From Shewanella putrefaciens (GTDB lineage Bacteria; Pseudomonadota; Gammaproteobacteria; Enterobacterales; Shewanellaceae): a DNA stretch of 64,000 bases. Location: contig NZ_CP066370.1 in assembly GCF_016406325.1 (NCBI RefSeq), forward strand, positions 248,001 to 312,000. Reading direction: 5' to 3'. The position numbers were made by a program, and so were the translations under genes. Positions 28,467-37,481 of this stretch are shown in pieces (the stretch's first letter is position 1; the number at the start of each line of letters is the position of its first letter). The notes beneath the pieces were generated by a model. It was given only the letters and a program-made list of their open reading frames with translations, was not told the origin of the DNA and searched no databases.

Positions 28467-29144
28467 ATGAAAATACTTTTAGTTGAAGATGATGCGACGA
28501 CGATTGATTACATCGTCAAAGGATTTCTTGAGCAGGGGCACAATATCGAAACGGCGAATGATGGCCACCAAGGTTTATCTCTCGCCACAAGCTGTCAATA
28601 TGATCTGGTGATCCTCGACCGAATGTTACCCCAGCTTGATGGCTTAAAATTATTGGCGGCTTTAAGGGCAACGGGTAATCAAACCCCTGTGCTGATTTTG
28701 TCGGCTTTAGCCCATGTTGATGAACGGGTTAAAGGTTTACGGGCGGGCGGTGATGACTATATGACTAAGCCGTTTGCTTTTTCTGAACTGTTAGTACGCG
28801 CTGAAAAACTGATGCAACGTGGTCAATCCACGCCCATTTCGACCGACTTAGTGGTTGGTGGGCTCAAGATGGAATTACTGACCCGCAATGTGACCTTGGA
28901 CGGACAGGAGTTAATGTTGCAACCTAAAGAGTTTCAGTTGCTTAAGTATTTGATGGAACATGCTAATCAGGTCATCAGCCGCACACTATTATTTGAAGCT
29001 GTGTGGGATTATCACTTTGACCCTCGCACCAATGTAATTGATGTACATATTGCAAAATTACGGCGTAAATTTGAGGAGTTAGGTCACGGAGAGCTTATTG
29101 AAACCGTAAGGGGAGCGGGTTATCGCTTACGCCAAAGGCATTAA
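28467..29144 (+). CDS. OmpR-family DNA-binding response regulator
   Basis: 225 residues from ATG 28467 (MKILLVEDD), chosen because receiver domains begin there; an ATG at 28425 overlapping the PepSY stop would add 14 residues. The acceptor Asp is in LVILDRMLPQLDG (about 51) and the switch Lys is in YMTKPF. The C-terminal winged helix (about 130-225) ends in ETVRGAGYRLRQRH. It is co-transcribed with the downstream histidine kinase, whose reading frame overlaps its stop. Confidence 0.93.
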   Translation: MKILLVEDDATTIDYIVKGFLEQGHNIETANDGHQGLSLATSCQYDLVILDRMLPQLDGLKLLAALRATGNQTPVLILSALAHVDERVKGLRAGGDDYMTKPFAFSELLVRAEKLMQRGQSTPISTDLVVGGLKMELLTRNVTLDGQELMLQPKEFQLLKYLMEHANQVISRTLLFEAVWDYHFDPRTNVIDVHIAKLRRKFEELGHGELIETVRGAGYRLRQRH

Positions 29145-30450
29145 GCCTTACCAAAGTAGCGCTTGGCGCATCACAATTGTCTTTTCAACCTTAGTGACTG
29201 TGATTATAGGTGCGTTGTTATTTGCGCTTTATCGACAACTGATCATCGAGCAGCAGTATCAAGTCACTCAGTATCTTGAGTCCGAAACCCAACGCTATCA
29301 GCAGCTTGCCCTTACTGTTGATCGCCGTAGTTTTGCGGCTCAAATCCGCGCCGCCGATCCACAAACCGCTCTGATCGCTTGGCGTAATAGCTACGATATG
29401 GTCGGTGCCTTGAGCTTTATGCCCGAAGGCATGCCCATGTTGCCGCAAACGCGGGATTTTCCTATCTTAACTGGTGGCCCGGATAAACTGCATATCCTCA
29501 CTGGCGGTCTGGTTATGACCCGCTATGGCCCCGTGTTGATTGCGACTCGCACCGATAACTTAGCCACATTAATCGACAAATTTATCAGTGCTGCTGCAAC
29601 CGCGGTGATGTTGACCATAGTATTAACCTTAGCGTTGGGCTATCTGTTTTCTAAGGCCATTTTGCGTCGGCTTGTGCAGTACAACCGATTGAGTGAACAG
29701 ATTGAGCGCGGTCATTACGATACGCGTTTACCGCTAAGTTGGCGTCAGGATGAGTTTGATATGTTGGCGCTGCAATTTAATAATGTGCTGGATATTCTCG
29801 AAAATAATCTGATGGCAGTGCGCGGCGCCACTGACAATATTGCCCATGATTTACGTACACCTTTATCCCATATCCGTATTGGGCTAGAAGAATTGGCCAC
29901 TAAGTCACATGATGATATCAGCGAAGGTTGTGCCATTTTAATTGAGGAGCTTGATCATTGTTTGGCGACATTTGATGCTATGTTATCGCTCACCCGTATT
30001 GAGGAAGGTCAGCAGACTCTCGACTTGCAGGAGCTAAGCCTAGCTCAACTTTGTACCGATTTATTGGAAATGGCCGATGCGGTTGCCGAGTCAAACGAAC
30101 AAACATTGAGTTTATCTTTGTTATCAGACCATACGGTGTTGGGTGATAAGTACTTATTATTCCAAGCTTTATATAATTTGGTCGACAATGCGATGAAATA
30201 TTCTGGGCAGGGTGCGCGGATTGATATTATTCAATCAGGCGCACAAATTCAGATCCGTGATAATGGCCCTGGGATCCCCGATGAGAGTAAGGAGAAGGTG
30301 TTTGAGCGTTTAGTGCGACTCGATCCTAGCCGACATTTACAGGGCACAGGATTAGGATTATCTATGGTCAAAGCGATTCTCTCACGGCACAATGCGCAAA
30401 TTAAACTTAGCGATAATCATCCCGGCTTAGTCGTTACTATCCAATTCTAA
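29140..30450 (+). CDS. Sensor histidine kinase
   Basis: About 436 residues if started at ATT 29140. The first usual start codon, GTG 29194, would remove half of the first membrane helix (WRITIVFSTLVTVIIGALLFALY), and the frame is open back only to 29110 with no ATG/GTG/TTG before. Membrane helices at about 10-33 and 160-180 flank a short periplasmic loop; then HAMP, HisKA with NIAHDLRTPLSHIR, and HATPase with DNGPGIP and GTGLGLSMVKA. Partner of the preceding regulator. Signal unknown. Confidence 0.88.
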   Translation: MKPYQSSAWRITIVFSTLVTVIIGALLFALYRQLIIEQQYQVTQYLESETQRYQQLALTVDRRSFAAQIRAADPQTALIAWRNSYDMVGALSFMPEGMPMLPQTRDFPILTGGPDKLHILTGGLVMTRYGPVLIATRTDNLATLIDKFISAAATAVMLTIVLTLALGYLFSKAILRRLVQYNRLSEQIERGHYDTRLPLSWRQDEFDMLALQFNNVLDILENNLMAVRGATDNIAHDLRTPLSHIRIGLEELATKSHDDISEGCAILIEELDHCLATFDAMLSLTRIEEGQQTLDLQELSLAQLCTDLLEMADAVAESNEQTLSLSLLSDHTVLGDKYLLFQALYNLVDNAMKYSGQGARIDIIQSGAQIQIRDNGPGIPDESKEKVFERLVRLDPSRHLQGTGLGLSMVKAILSRHNAQIKLSDNHPGLVVTIQF

Positions 30451-30483
30451 GTCAATGATCCGCACTACCGCGTCGAGAGTTCC

Positions 30484-31173
30484 ATGTACCAAATCATAGC
30501 TGATGAGGCTGATTTTCTTGTTATTTCAAAATTTCCTAAGGTGCACTTTCATAGTCAAGATGGAACCGCGGGTGTAGTAGCACAGGTTGAGCAAGATTTA
30601 GGGATTAAGCTTTTTGCTGTGCATCGACTCGATACGCCCACATCTGGTCTATTGATTCTGGCTAAGAGTACTGCCGCGGCAAAACAATTTACTGAGCTAT
30701 TTACCGCCCATAAAGTGCAGAAATATTACCTCGCCCTCGCAAAAGGTAAGCCGAAAAAGAAACAAGGCTGGGTAATTGGTGATATGGCAAAGTCACGCCG
30801 TAGTATGTTTAAGCTGTTGCGAACCAAAGAAAACCCTGCCATTACCCAATTTTTTTCAGTCAGTGTCGGAGATGGATTGCGACTTTATCTTCTCAAACCC
30901 CATTCGGGAAAAACCCATCAATTGAGAGTGGCATTGGCAAGCTTAGGTGTACCGATTTTAGGCGATGAATTATATGGTGGTGCTGTGGCTGACCGTTGCT
31001 ATTTACACGCTTATTGCCTGCATTTCCGCTATCAGGATGCGGTAACTGGTTGGCGGGATTATACCTATCTGAATATATCACAGCAGGGCGAAGCCTTTCA
31101 GTTAGAGGCTGTAAGTGACGCGCTGGCTCTTTGGCATAAGCCAGAGACTCTGGCATGGCCCTCTAAGGAGTAA
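30484..31173 (+). CDS. RluA-family pseudouridine synthase
   Basis: 229 residues. The catalytic Asp lies in AVHRLDTPTSGLLILAKS and the family motif HQLRVALASLGVPILGDELYGG follows. There is no S4 RNA-binding domain, so it belongs to the short RluA-like group (the TIGR01621 type). It isomerises uridine in an RNA that cannot be named from sequence. It begins 33 bp after the kinase gene. Confidence 0.87.
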   Translation: MYQIIADEADFLVISKFPKVHFHSQDGTAGVVAQVEQDLGIKLFAVHRLDTPTSGLLILAKSTAAAKQFTELFTAHKVQKYYLALAKGKPKKKQGWVIGDMAKSRRSMFKLLRTKENPAITQFFSVSVGDGLRLYLLKPHSGKTHQLRVALASLGVPILGDELYGGAVADRCYLHAYCLHFRYQDAVTGWRDYTYLNISQQGEAFQLEAVSDALALWHKPETLAWPSKE

Positions 31174-31293
31174 CTTTACAGAGCGAGTACTGGCGAACAT
31201 GAGTCTGCTTTGGGATAAAGTATTTGCAAATCCTGAGTCTTCCTGCGAAGTTAGCTGTGTAATGATTTCCCCTCTACAGGAGCAAGCTTATCT

Positions 31294-31461
31294 ATGGATA
31301 CAAACAAATTACTTTTAGTTATTATTGCGATCCTCTTACCGCCCGTTGCGGTATTCTTGAAAGCGGGAGCGGGTAAGGATCTGTTAATTAACATCGTTCT
31401 GTGTTTATTTTTCTGGTTTCCCGGTTTATTGCACGCACTGTGGGTTGTTACTAAGGATTAG
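31294..31461 (+). CDS. Pmp3/YqaE-family small membrane protein
   Basis: 55 residues, MDTNKLLLVIIAILLPP to VVTKD, with two membrane helices (about 5-22 and 30-50) and the Pmp3 signature LLPPVAVFLKAG followed by LFFWFPGLLHALW. Such proteolipids occur in stress-induced contexts and affect membrane potential in yeast and plants. ATG 31294 has AGGAG 11 bp upstream. A bidirectional terminator follows. Confidence 0.88.
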   Translation: MDTNKLLLVIIAILLPPVAVFLKAGAGKDLLINIVLCLFFWFPGLLHALWVVTKD

Positions 31462-31477
31462 TGATCCCAATATCCCA

Positions 31478-31515
31478 ATCAAAAAGCGCAACCTATATTT
31501 ATTGCGCTTTTTGAT
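31478..31515. terminator. Bidirectional terminator
   Basis: ATCAAAAAGCGCAA / TTGCGCTTTTTGAT, 14-bp stem, 10-nt loop. T tracts are available on both strands, serving the Pmp3 gene and the TonB receptor gene. Confidence 0.88.
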
Positions 31516-31534
31516 GGATAAAAATCAGAGCAGT

Positions 31535-33706
31535 TTAAAAAGGTAGTGTATAGCCTATGGTCGCTGTTCGTCCCATCCCTTTGAAATAACGATCATTTGT
31601 CCCCATAGTTTGTGAGTAATAGTTGAAATAATCCTTATTTAGCAGGTTTTGCAGGCCTAAGCTTAAAGTGCCTGTATAGAGTGGCATAGAGAAGGAAGCA
31701 TCGACGGTAGTGTAACCATCAAATTCGGCATATTGCGTTCCCGCAGCATTTTTAAAGTCGCGGTCCATAAAGTAGTTGGCTTGAACGCGAGTGGACATTT
31801 CATTATCAAAATTATGCGTCCAATAGAGGTTGATACGGTTTGGAGCAATATTGGCACCATCAAGATCGGTATCCACTTTATTATCGCCGTTAGAATCGTA
31901 TTCGCCCTGTTGGATAGCGATATTCATACCTAAATCGTCATTGCTGGTCAAATAAGCGGTCACATTGGCTTCAATGCCATCGATAACACTTTTTTCCCGT
32001 TTCACATCGTAAAAACCATCACTATTTAAGGCTAAACGTGAGCCGAAATCGGTGGCCGAACGGTAGTAGGAAATCTTAGCTCGCAGGTATTTACCTTGGT
32101 AATCGGCACCGACTTCCACGTTATCTGTAACGATGGGCGTGAGCGCAAGTGAGTCACTGATACTGGGATTTGCTCCAGGAAAGCTTTTACCATCACGTAG
32201 AATGCGGCCTATATCAGGCATACCAAAACCTTCGTTATAGCTAGTATAAATACGAATATCAGGTGTGATTTTGTAGGATATGCCGATATTCAATAAGGTT
32301 TTATTAAAGGAGGCTTCTCCCCCAGCGATTTGCTTATTGCCCGCGCCCCATAGGGTTTTATAATCATCGACACTCAGTTCGGCATGTTCATAGCGAATGC
32401 CCGTAGATAGGGTTAAATTTTTAATTAAATCATAATCTAACTGTAAATAGGGGGCGATATTGTCATAGGTGCTTTCAGGCACCCATGAAAAACCTGTTTT
32501 CACTAAATCTTGCTCCGTAGTATCTCGGAAAAGGTCGATACCATAGGCCGCATCAATCCCTGAACCAGCAATATCCTTAGCAATTAACGCACTTTTTAAG
32601 CCCCATTTGACCGAAGAATTACGTGATTGGTCATAATACAAGCTTTCACCTTTGCTACCAACGCCGCATTGGATAACTTGGTCGCTGCCCTCGAAGGCTG
32701 GATCGTAGAAGCTTTCAAAACAACCGCCACCATACACAGCTTTAAAGTCTTGATTAAAAAGCTGGAGGTTGAGTTGTTGTCCTGCAATATTTTCGTGGGT
32801 ATAAGTTAAGCTAGTAGTCGTCACTTGGTTGTTAGCCGCTTCCCAAGGTTGGTTTTGTTTTATTGCACCTGTTGGTACACCATTAGGTTTATCGCCAGCA
32901 ATGGGCATCCAATCGCCATTGTTATCCATGTTGTAGTGGTTAACCATTAACTCTATACGTGATTCGGCAAAGTTATGGCCTAGCTTGATAAAGAAGTCTG
33001 CACTTTGGCTGTCCATTGACTCGCCTTGTGTTGTATCGACTCCCACGAGATCATGGTTAGCGTCATAGTAAACGCCATTATTGCGATAACTCACCGAACC
33101 TAGCATATCAACCAATTCTGACTCCCCAGAAAATGCATAGCTGGTGCCAAAACTCATGCCATTGGATTTCATTGAGTCTGGTACGGTGACATCAAAACTG
33201 ACCACATGCTCATTATGGCCTGAGGGTTTCTTCGTGATGTAGTTGATAATCCCGCCCTGTGCACCTAGGCCGTGCATTGCATTGGCACCGTGAATAATTT
33301 CAATACGCTCAATCATGGCTGGATCTATGGTTTGCCCTTCTCGCCCGCCGCTACGCAAAGGATTAGATTGCGGTACGCCATCGATCATGATGAGTGGAGG
33401 GCGACCGCGCAGTGTTTCGCCAGTGTTACTCATTTTTTGGCGACTAGGGGAAAAGCTGGGGGCTAAGTTACCGATAATGGTTGATAAATCCTTAGTGGTA
33501 CGGAACTGTTCCTCTAACTGCAGGCGGTCAATAATCGTGACTGTATTTGGAATAGCACTTGGGGATTTGTCCATGCGGCTTGCGGTGACAGTGATTTTTT
33601 CAATTTCTTGATCTTTATTACTGTTGTCCGAGGCATCTTGTGCGGCGGCGGATTGGGTTAATGCAGTCAATATTGCTAAGGCGACAAGTGAGCTTTTAAA
33701 CGTCAT
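31535..33706 (-). CDS. TonB-dependent siderophore receptor
   Basis: 723 residues from ATG 33706 (GGAAG upstream; the earlier in-frame start lacks it). Signal peptide to QSAAA (about 22), TonB box region EKITVTA, plug domain with LRGRPPLIMIDGVP and IERIEIIHGANAMHG, then a 22-strand barrel ending in aromatic TLPF. It imports a ferric siderophore or similar ligand across the outer membrane using TonB energy. A Fur box upstream indicates iron-repressed expression. No uptake ABC genes adjoin, so the ligand is unknown. Confidence 0.92.
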   Translation of the reverse strand: MTFKSSLVALAILTALTQSAAAQDASDNSNKDQEIEKITVTASRMDKSPSAIPNTVTIIDRLQLEEQFRTTKDLSTIIGNLAPSFSPSRQKMSNTGETLRGRPPLIMIDGVPQSNPLRSGGREGQTIDPAMIERIEIIHGANAMHGLGAQGGIINYITKKPSGHNEHVVSFDVTVPDSMKSNGMSFGTSYAFSGESELVDMLGSVSYRNNGVYYDANHDLVGVDTTQGESMDSQSADFFIKLGHNFAESRIELMVNHYNMDNNGDWMPIAGDKPNGVPTGAIKQNQPWEAANNQVTTTSLTYTHENIAGQQLNLQLFNQDFKAVYGGGCFESFYDPAFEGSDQVIQCGVGSKGESLYYDQSRNSSVKWGLKSALIAKDIAGSGIDAAYGIDLFRDTTEQDLVKTGFSWVPESTYDNIAPYLQLDYDLIKNLTLSTGIRYEHAELSVDDYKTLWGAGNKQIAGGEASFNKTLLNIGISYKITPDIRIYTSYNEGFGMPDIGRILRDGKSFPGANPSISDSLALTPIVTDNVEVGADYQGKYLRAKISYYRSATDFGSRLALNSDGFYDVKREKSVIDGIEANVTAYLTSNDDLGMNIAIQQGEYDSNGDNKVDTDLDGANIAPNRINLYWTHNFDNEMSTRVQANYFMDRDFKNAAGTQYAEFDGYTTVDASFSMPLYTGTLSLGLQNLLNKDYFNYYSQTMGTNDRYFKGMGRTATIGYTLPF

Positions 33707-34025
33707 ATAACTTCCTGCTAGGCGAGTAAGAGTGTTACACCGGATTCCTTGGCATGGTTCATATTCCGTTAAATAACATTGCAAATGATAACGATTTTCG
33801 TTAATGGCGAGATTCTAGGGGAGGAAGAATAGATTGTCTAGTCGTGTCGTAAATGAAATCGTTTTGTTATGCCGCAGTATCTATAAATAATGAACGACTA
33901 TTTCGAGTGGTTATTTGGGTTGATAGGTTTAGATGCAACACCTGAGCATCGTTTGGACTCTTTCGATTGTCTCAAGTGTTAGCTAGTGGATATAATTGCC
34001 CACTTTATGCTGTATTGGTGCCGAT
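33707..34025. other. Divergent promoter region with Fur box
   Basis: 319 bp between the receptor and the DUF2986 gene. Apart from the Fur box at 33781-33799 nothing was recognised. Confidence 0.5.
33781..33799. promoter_or_regulatory. Fur box of the TonB receptor gene
   Basis: The 19-mer starting GCAAATGATAACGATTTTC agrees at 14 of 19 positions with the Fur consensus GATAATGATAATCATTATC. It lies about 75 bp upstream of the receptor start. Confidence 0.75.
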
Positions 34026-34190
34026 ATGAATCGCAAAAAGAAGATAAATCAAACGTTGAAGAATAAGGCTAAAAAAGCCAATGCTAAGCTGCAAACCTGC
34101 AATAAACCCAAATATATTGCTAAGGCAGACAGGGAAGCATTAGTGCCAGCGGTGTTACCCGAATCAGAGCCTAGTGATGCGGCTGCTTAA
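34026..34190 (+). CDS. DUF2986-like small basic protein
   Basis: 54 residues (MNRKKKINQTLKNKAKKANAK...), very Lys-rich in the first half and acidic at the end. It matches the DUF2986 micro-protein family of Vibrio and Shewanella as I recall it. Function unknown. ATG 34026 is chosen over an upstream in-frame start at 33996 because the family begins MNRKKK. Confidence 0.75.
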   Translation: MNRKKKINQTLKNKAKKANAKLQTCNKPKYIAKADREALVPAVLPESEPSDAAA

Positions 34191-34206
34191 TGCCTGTTTA
34201 AAAAGA

Positions 34207-34719
34207 CTATTGCGCCTCTAAATAGCGGATAGGATTTTGATAAAATGCCTTTTTATATCCCTGAGTCGATGTATCTATCAACCAAGGTTTAGGTAATAAA
34301 CTTAATATTGAATAGTGTAAATGTGGCGGTTTTCCCTGCGCATTCCCCGTATCACCAACCGCGCCAAGAGTCTCTCCCTTTGCTACAATTAACCCCGTAT
34401 CGGCGGCAATTGTCGCCAAATGGGCAAAATAGTGAATTTGCCATTTAGGGCCAAGACCTACCACGACTTTACCTCCTTGGAAGAAGTCGCCTCGATAAAT
34501 GATCAGCATCGGTGTAGGGGCTATCACGGCGGTATTTTTTGGGGCAAAAATATCTATCCCTTTATGTACGCCAGAAGCTCCCCAAGGCTCGTACCAGAAG
34601 GTTTGACTATTCCAATCTTTACTACTTGCGCCTTTCACGGGGATGATGGGTGACTCAGGGACCAGATAACTGCTGATTAACAGTAACACTAGCGCTAATC
34701 CAACATATTTCAATTTCAT
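34207..34719 (-). CDS. M23-family (LytM-like) metallopeptidase
   Basis: 170 residues with an N-terminal membrane anchor or signal (about 5-20). The zinc site is formed by HKGIDIF (HxxxD) and PHLHYS (HxH), with GAVGDTGNAQGKPP between. These enzymes cut peptide crosslinks in peptidoglycan. ATG 34719 has AGGATAA upstream. It is the last of three minus-strand genes with a CHAP amidase at the head, suggesting joint action on peptidoglycan. Confidence 0.87.
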   Translation of the reverse strand: MKLKYVGLALVLLLISSYLVPESPIIPVKGASSKDWNSQTFWYEPWGASGVHKGIDIFAPKNTAVIAPTPMLIIYRGDFFQGGKVVVGLGPKWQIHYFAHLATIAADTGLIVAKGETLGAVGDTGNAQGKPPHLHYSILSLLPKPWLIDTSTQGYKKAFYQNPIRYLEAQ

Positions 34720-34758
34720 TATTTATCCTGAATTAAGCCTCTGTAAATGCCTCAGACT

Positions 34759-35337
34759 TTAATGGAACTCGCTGAACTCTCGCCAAGGTTCGGGATATTG
34801 TAAGCGTTCTTTTTGTGAGAGTGACAGCCAATAGGGGCGCCAAAAATAATGACACCAAAAATCGAGATTTCCTTGCAAGCTACCGAGAGTATCAGGATCG
34901 ATATCAGGAAAACTCTTCCACGGATCAGGTAATTGTGACTTGAAGCTAATTAGTTGCTCAAGTAGGGTTTGATCGTTAGTGATTAAATTCAGGCAAATAC
35001 CTGCAAAGTCTGCATATTGATTTAAAAACACACAGCTCGATTGGTTTGAATGCATTATTAAGCCATTAAACGGAGCGGAGTGCTCCGGCAGTACTTCAAA
35101 ACCTGCATTGTTTATCAGGGTATCGATGGCTTGTTTACCTTCGAGTGTGAGTAAGCAATGTATTTGATAAGCATAAATATCGTCCTGTGCCATAGGCATC
35201 ACCAGTGGATAAGTCTGCTGCAGAGGTATGGTGATACAGGGCATTTGTATTTGATTAAAAACCTCAGGCAATGCCACGTCTTGCTTGGATGATTTAATCA
35301 AGTTAACGCATTTGGTAAACCAAGCGAGCACTGACAT
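34759..35337 (-). CDS. Hypothetical protein in the cell-wall hydrolase group
   Basis: 192 residues, unrecognised, without signal peptide or membrane helix. It is rich in aromatic residues, notably near the C-terminus (NLDFWCHYFWRPYWLSL). It starts 5 bp after the CHAP gene stop with a GAGGAAT ribosome site, so it is translationally coupled to that gene; 39 bp separate it from the M23 peptidase. It may be a cytosolic partner or immunity-like factor, but this is speculation. Confidence 0.75.
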   Translation of the reverse strand: MSVLAWFTKCVNLIKSSKQDVALPEVFNQIQMPCITIPLQQTYPLVMPMAQDDIYAYQIHCLLTLEGKQAIDTLINNAGFEVLPEHSAPFNGLIMHSNQSSCVFLNQYADFAGICLNLITNDQTLLEQLISFKSQLPDPWKSFPDIDPDTLGSLQGNLDFWCHYFWRPYWLSLSQKERLQYPEPWREFSEFH

Positions 35338-35342
35338 TGGTG

Positions 35343-35990
35343 TTATTCCTCAACGGCATGGTTGTTAAAGAGCGAGGGCGCGATAGTCGGTGTTTGCAAT
35401 CTTAACCAGCCTTTTAACCGAGGAGCATCAATATACCAGAGCCCATCGTGTTGAGTTAGTGGGAAATATTCTCTTGAAGGTCCAAAAGGCCCTGGATTTT
35501 GCTGAACAATTTCAACCTGATGGTCATGGACCTCAGCAATAATAGCGACATGGCCATAGGGATTAAAAAGCCATGGAGCAAAAACGAGTAGATCATCAGC
35601 CTGAGGCGTTAATTGACTACCATTGACATATTGCAGCATGGCACGTTTTTCATTCCACGCACCGTCAGCCAAGCTGTTATCAAAAAAGTTGCGAGCATGA
35701 CCGTAGGTGTCAGGCATTTTGTGTTGATGACGCTGATAAAAGTAACGTTTCACAAATTCAACACATTGATATTTAATGCCTAAATTATAACCATCGATAG
35801 ACAAATTGCGGCCGTCACTGGTATTTACACCACCGTTATAATAGATCTCGACACCATTGAGGGAGTCGATAACGTCACCCACTTGGTATTTGGTATTAAA
35901 GTTATGCTGGGTGATAAGACGATAGGCACAATAGATAAGACTGAGGAGAATACCTAAACCCAAAAATAGAATGGAGATACGTTTAATCAT
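35343..35990 (-). CDS. CHAP-domain amidase, glutathionylspermidine-amidase-like
   Basis: 215 residues from ATG 35990. One N-terminal membrane anchor (about 5-25). The CHAP nucleophile is in YQCVEFVKRYF and the His in NPYGHVAIIAEV. The order and spacing (YNGG, GYQ/KYQCVEF, FAPW, GHVAII, QQNPG) resemble the amidase domain of bifunctional glutathionylspermidine synthetase/amidase, here without the synthetase. It may cleave glutathionylspermidine or peptidoglycan amides. First of a three-gene unit. Confidence 0.82.
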   Translation of the reverse strand: MIKRISILFLGLGILLSLIYCAYRLITQHNFNTKYQVGDVIDSLNGVEIYYNGGVNTSDGRNLSIDGYNLGIKYQCVEFVKRYFYQRHQHKMPDTYGHARNFFDNSLADGAWNEKRAMLQYVNGSQLTPQADDLLVFAPWLFNPYGHVAIIAEVHDHQVEIVQQNPGPFGPSREYFPLTQHDGLWYIDAPRLKGWLRLQTPTIAPSLFNNHAVEE

Positions 35991-36298
35991 TAACAAGGCA
36001 AACTCAAGAAATTAATATCTGAAATTCAGTAAGATACATCGCCCAAGTATTTTAAGCTCTAAGTGTGTGAGCGTCTAGGGAAAGGCGTTAACGGGATGAG
36101 ATTCATACTTAAGTACAAGGTGTAAATAAAAAGTGGCATTAGATCTTTGGCAAATTTGGCCAAGCTCTAGCAACAGACGGTGATAAGTTGCATTCTTGTT
36201 AACTTGACTCGGTGAATTCAGTTTATTGCAATGTGTAAACCCGTTAGACTGAAAACATCTCATCCAAAATAACGATAACAATATCCAAGGATGTCCAA
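35991..36298. other. Divergent intergenic region
   Basis: 308 bp between the CHAP gene and the PrnB-like gene. No gene or operator recognised. An ATG-TCC-AAG-TGA mini-frame at 36291-36302 overlaps the GTG start of the next gene. Confidence 0.45.
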
Positions 36299-37477
36299 GT
36301 GAAACCTGCCACCTACAATACCGAAGCGTTCGATGATTGGATCCGCACTCGTTTCGTCGAGCTAAACTCCGAGCTTGAACGGCTTTATTACCAGCAATCA
36401 GATCGCGCCAATGTGCTCAATATCGGCGATGAAGCGAAACAGCGGCTCGAATCTGAAGGGCGAGAACTGATAAAAACCTTGCTCGATGAAGGCAATACCG
36501 ATGAAGGCTTTGATAGTGCATTTGATTTACTCGGTAATGTTGGCCTGTATATGGCGGCCTGTCGTCGCCATGAAATTACCGAACCGTCGCGGGAAACCAC
36601 CTCACCACTGGCCGAAGCCTCTGCACTGGCGATGCATATTGGTGCCTCCATTGGCGTTACGCCACGCTTTGCCACCGCGCATTTAACCACACACAATCGT
36701 GCTCATCGTGGTATCTATAAGCGTTTTACCGATTTGCCTGATGAAAAACTGTTTGTGGATTATAACACTAAGGGGATCTTAGCCTATAAACGTGCCGCGG
36801 ATGCGTTATTGAAGATCCAACCGCTAGGAATTTCCCATCCAATAAGTCTGGATTTACTGCGTGTCGCTAAACAGGCATTACAGGATGTAATTGAATCGAA
36901 TACCCAATTATTTAATCGATTAGATACAGACCGCTTCTTTTATTGTGTGCGTCCTTACTACAAACCTTATCGTGTAGGCTCCGTTGTTTATCGTGGGGCA
37001 AATGCTGGGGATTTTGCGGGGATTAATGTTATTGATCTGACATTAGGGCTTTGTTTTGCCAACGAGTCTTCCTACTCGCAAATGCTGGTGGATAAATTTT
37101 TATATATGATGCCAGAAGATCAGCAGCTACTACGGGAATGCATGCGCCGCCCTAACTTAATGGATGATTTTTTGCGGGCGAAGAATAGTGTTAACCAAGA
37201 TTGGTATCAGCAAAATCTTAAACTCTTTATCGAGGTTTGTGAATTGCATGGTGAGACCGCAATTCAGCACCATAATCAATTAGTCACTAAATATATTGCC
37301 GAGCCTTCTACGACTATGGCTCAACAACATCTGGCTAAGGTCACTGCAAGTGGGCCACCATTATCTGTGCTGCTGGGTTCCCTCGAAAAACTTCGAGATA
37401 GGCGTGCAGCCACTAAACGCAGTGATATTCGTACCCGCTATGATGATCTTAACTGTTTAAAAGAGAGTTTGAGGTAA
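36299..37477 (+). CDS. PrnB-like protein of the tryptophan/indoleamine dioxygenase superfamily
   Basis: 392 residues, mostly helical. By recall it belongs to the PrnB family (PF08933/DUF1864), whose founder is the pyrrolnitrin haem enzyme that rearranges 7-chlorotryptophan and shares the IDO/TDO fold. Conserved-looking blocks include FRPYYKPY-type VRPYYKPYRVG and NAGDFAGINVIDL; candidate haem His residues occur in CELHGETAIQHHNQL. GTG 36299 has AAGG eight bases upstream. It ends 4 bp before a kynureninase-like gene, so the pair probably acts in one tryptophan-derived pathway. No pyrrolnitrin genes are nearby. The reaction is unknown. Confidence 0.75.
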   Translation: MKPATYNTEAFDDWIRTRFVELNSELERLYYQQSDRANVLNIGDEAKQRLESEGRELIKTLLDEGNTDEGFDSAFDLLGNVGLYMAACRRHEITEPSRETTSPLAEASALAMHIGASIGVTPRFATAHLTTHNRAHRGIYKRFTDLPDEKLFVDYNTKGILAYKRAADALLKIQPLGISHPISLDLLRVAKQALQDVIESNTQLFNRLDTDRFFYCVRPYYKPYRVGSVVYRGANAGDFAGINVIDLTLGLCFANESSYSQMLVDKFLYMMPEDQQLLRECMRRPNLMDDFLRAKNSVNQDWYQQNLKLFIEVCELHGETAIQHHNQLVTKYIAEPSTTMAQQHLAKVTASGPPLSVLLGSLEKLRDRRAATKRSDIRTRYDDLNCLKESLR

Positions 37478-37481
37478 TACC

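Noticed and set aside
34207..35990. Hydrolase trio considered as a secreted effector-immunity locus
   Set aside because: No secretion-system genes, VgrG/Hcp or toxin delivery domains nearby; envelope maintenance is the simpler reading.
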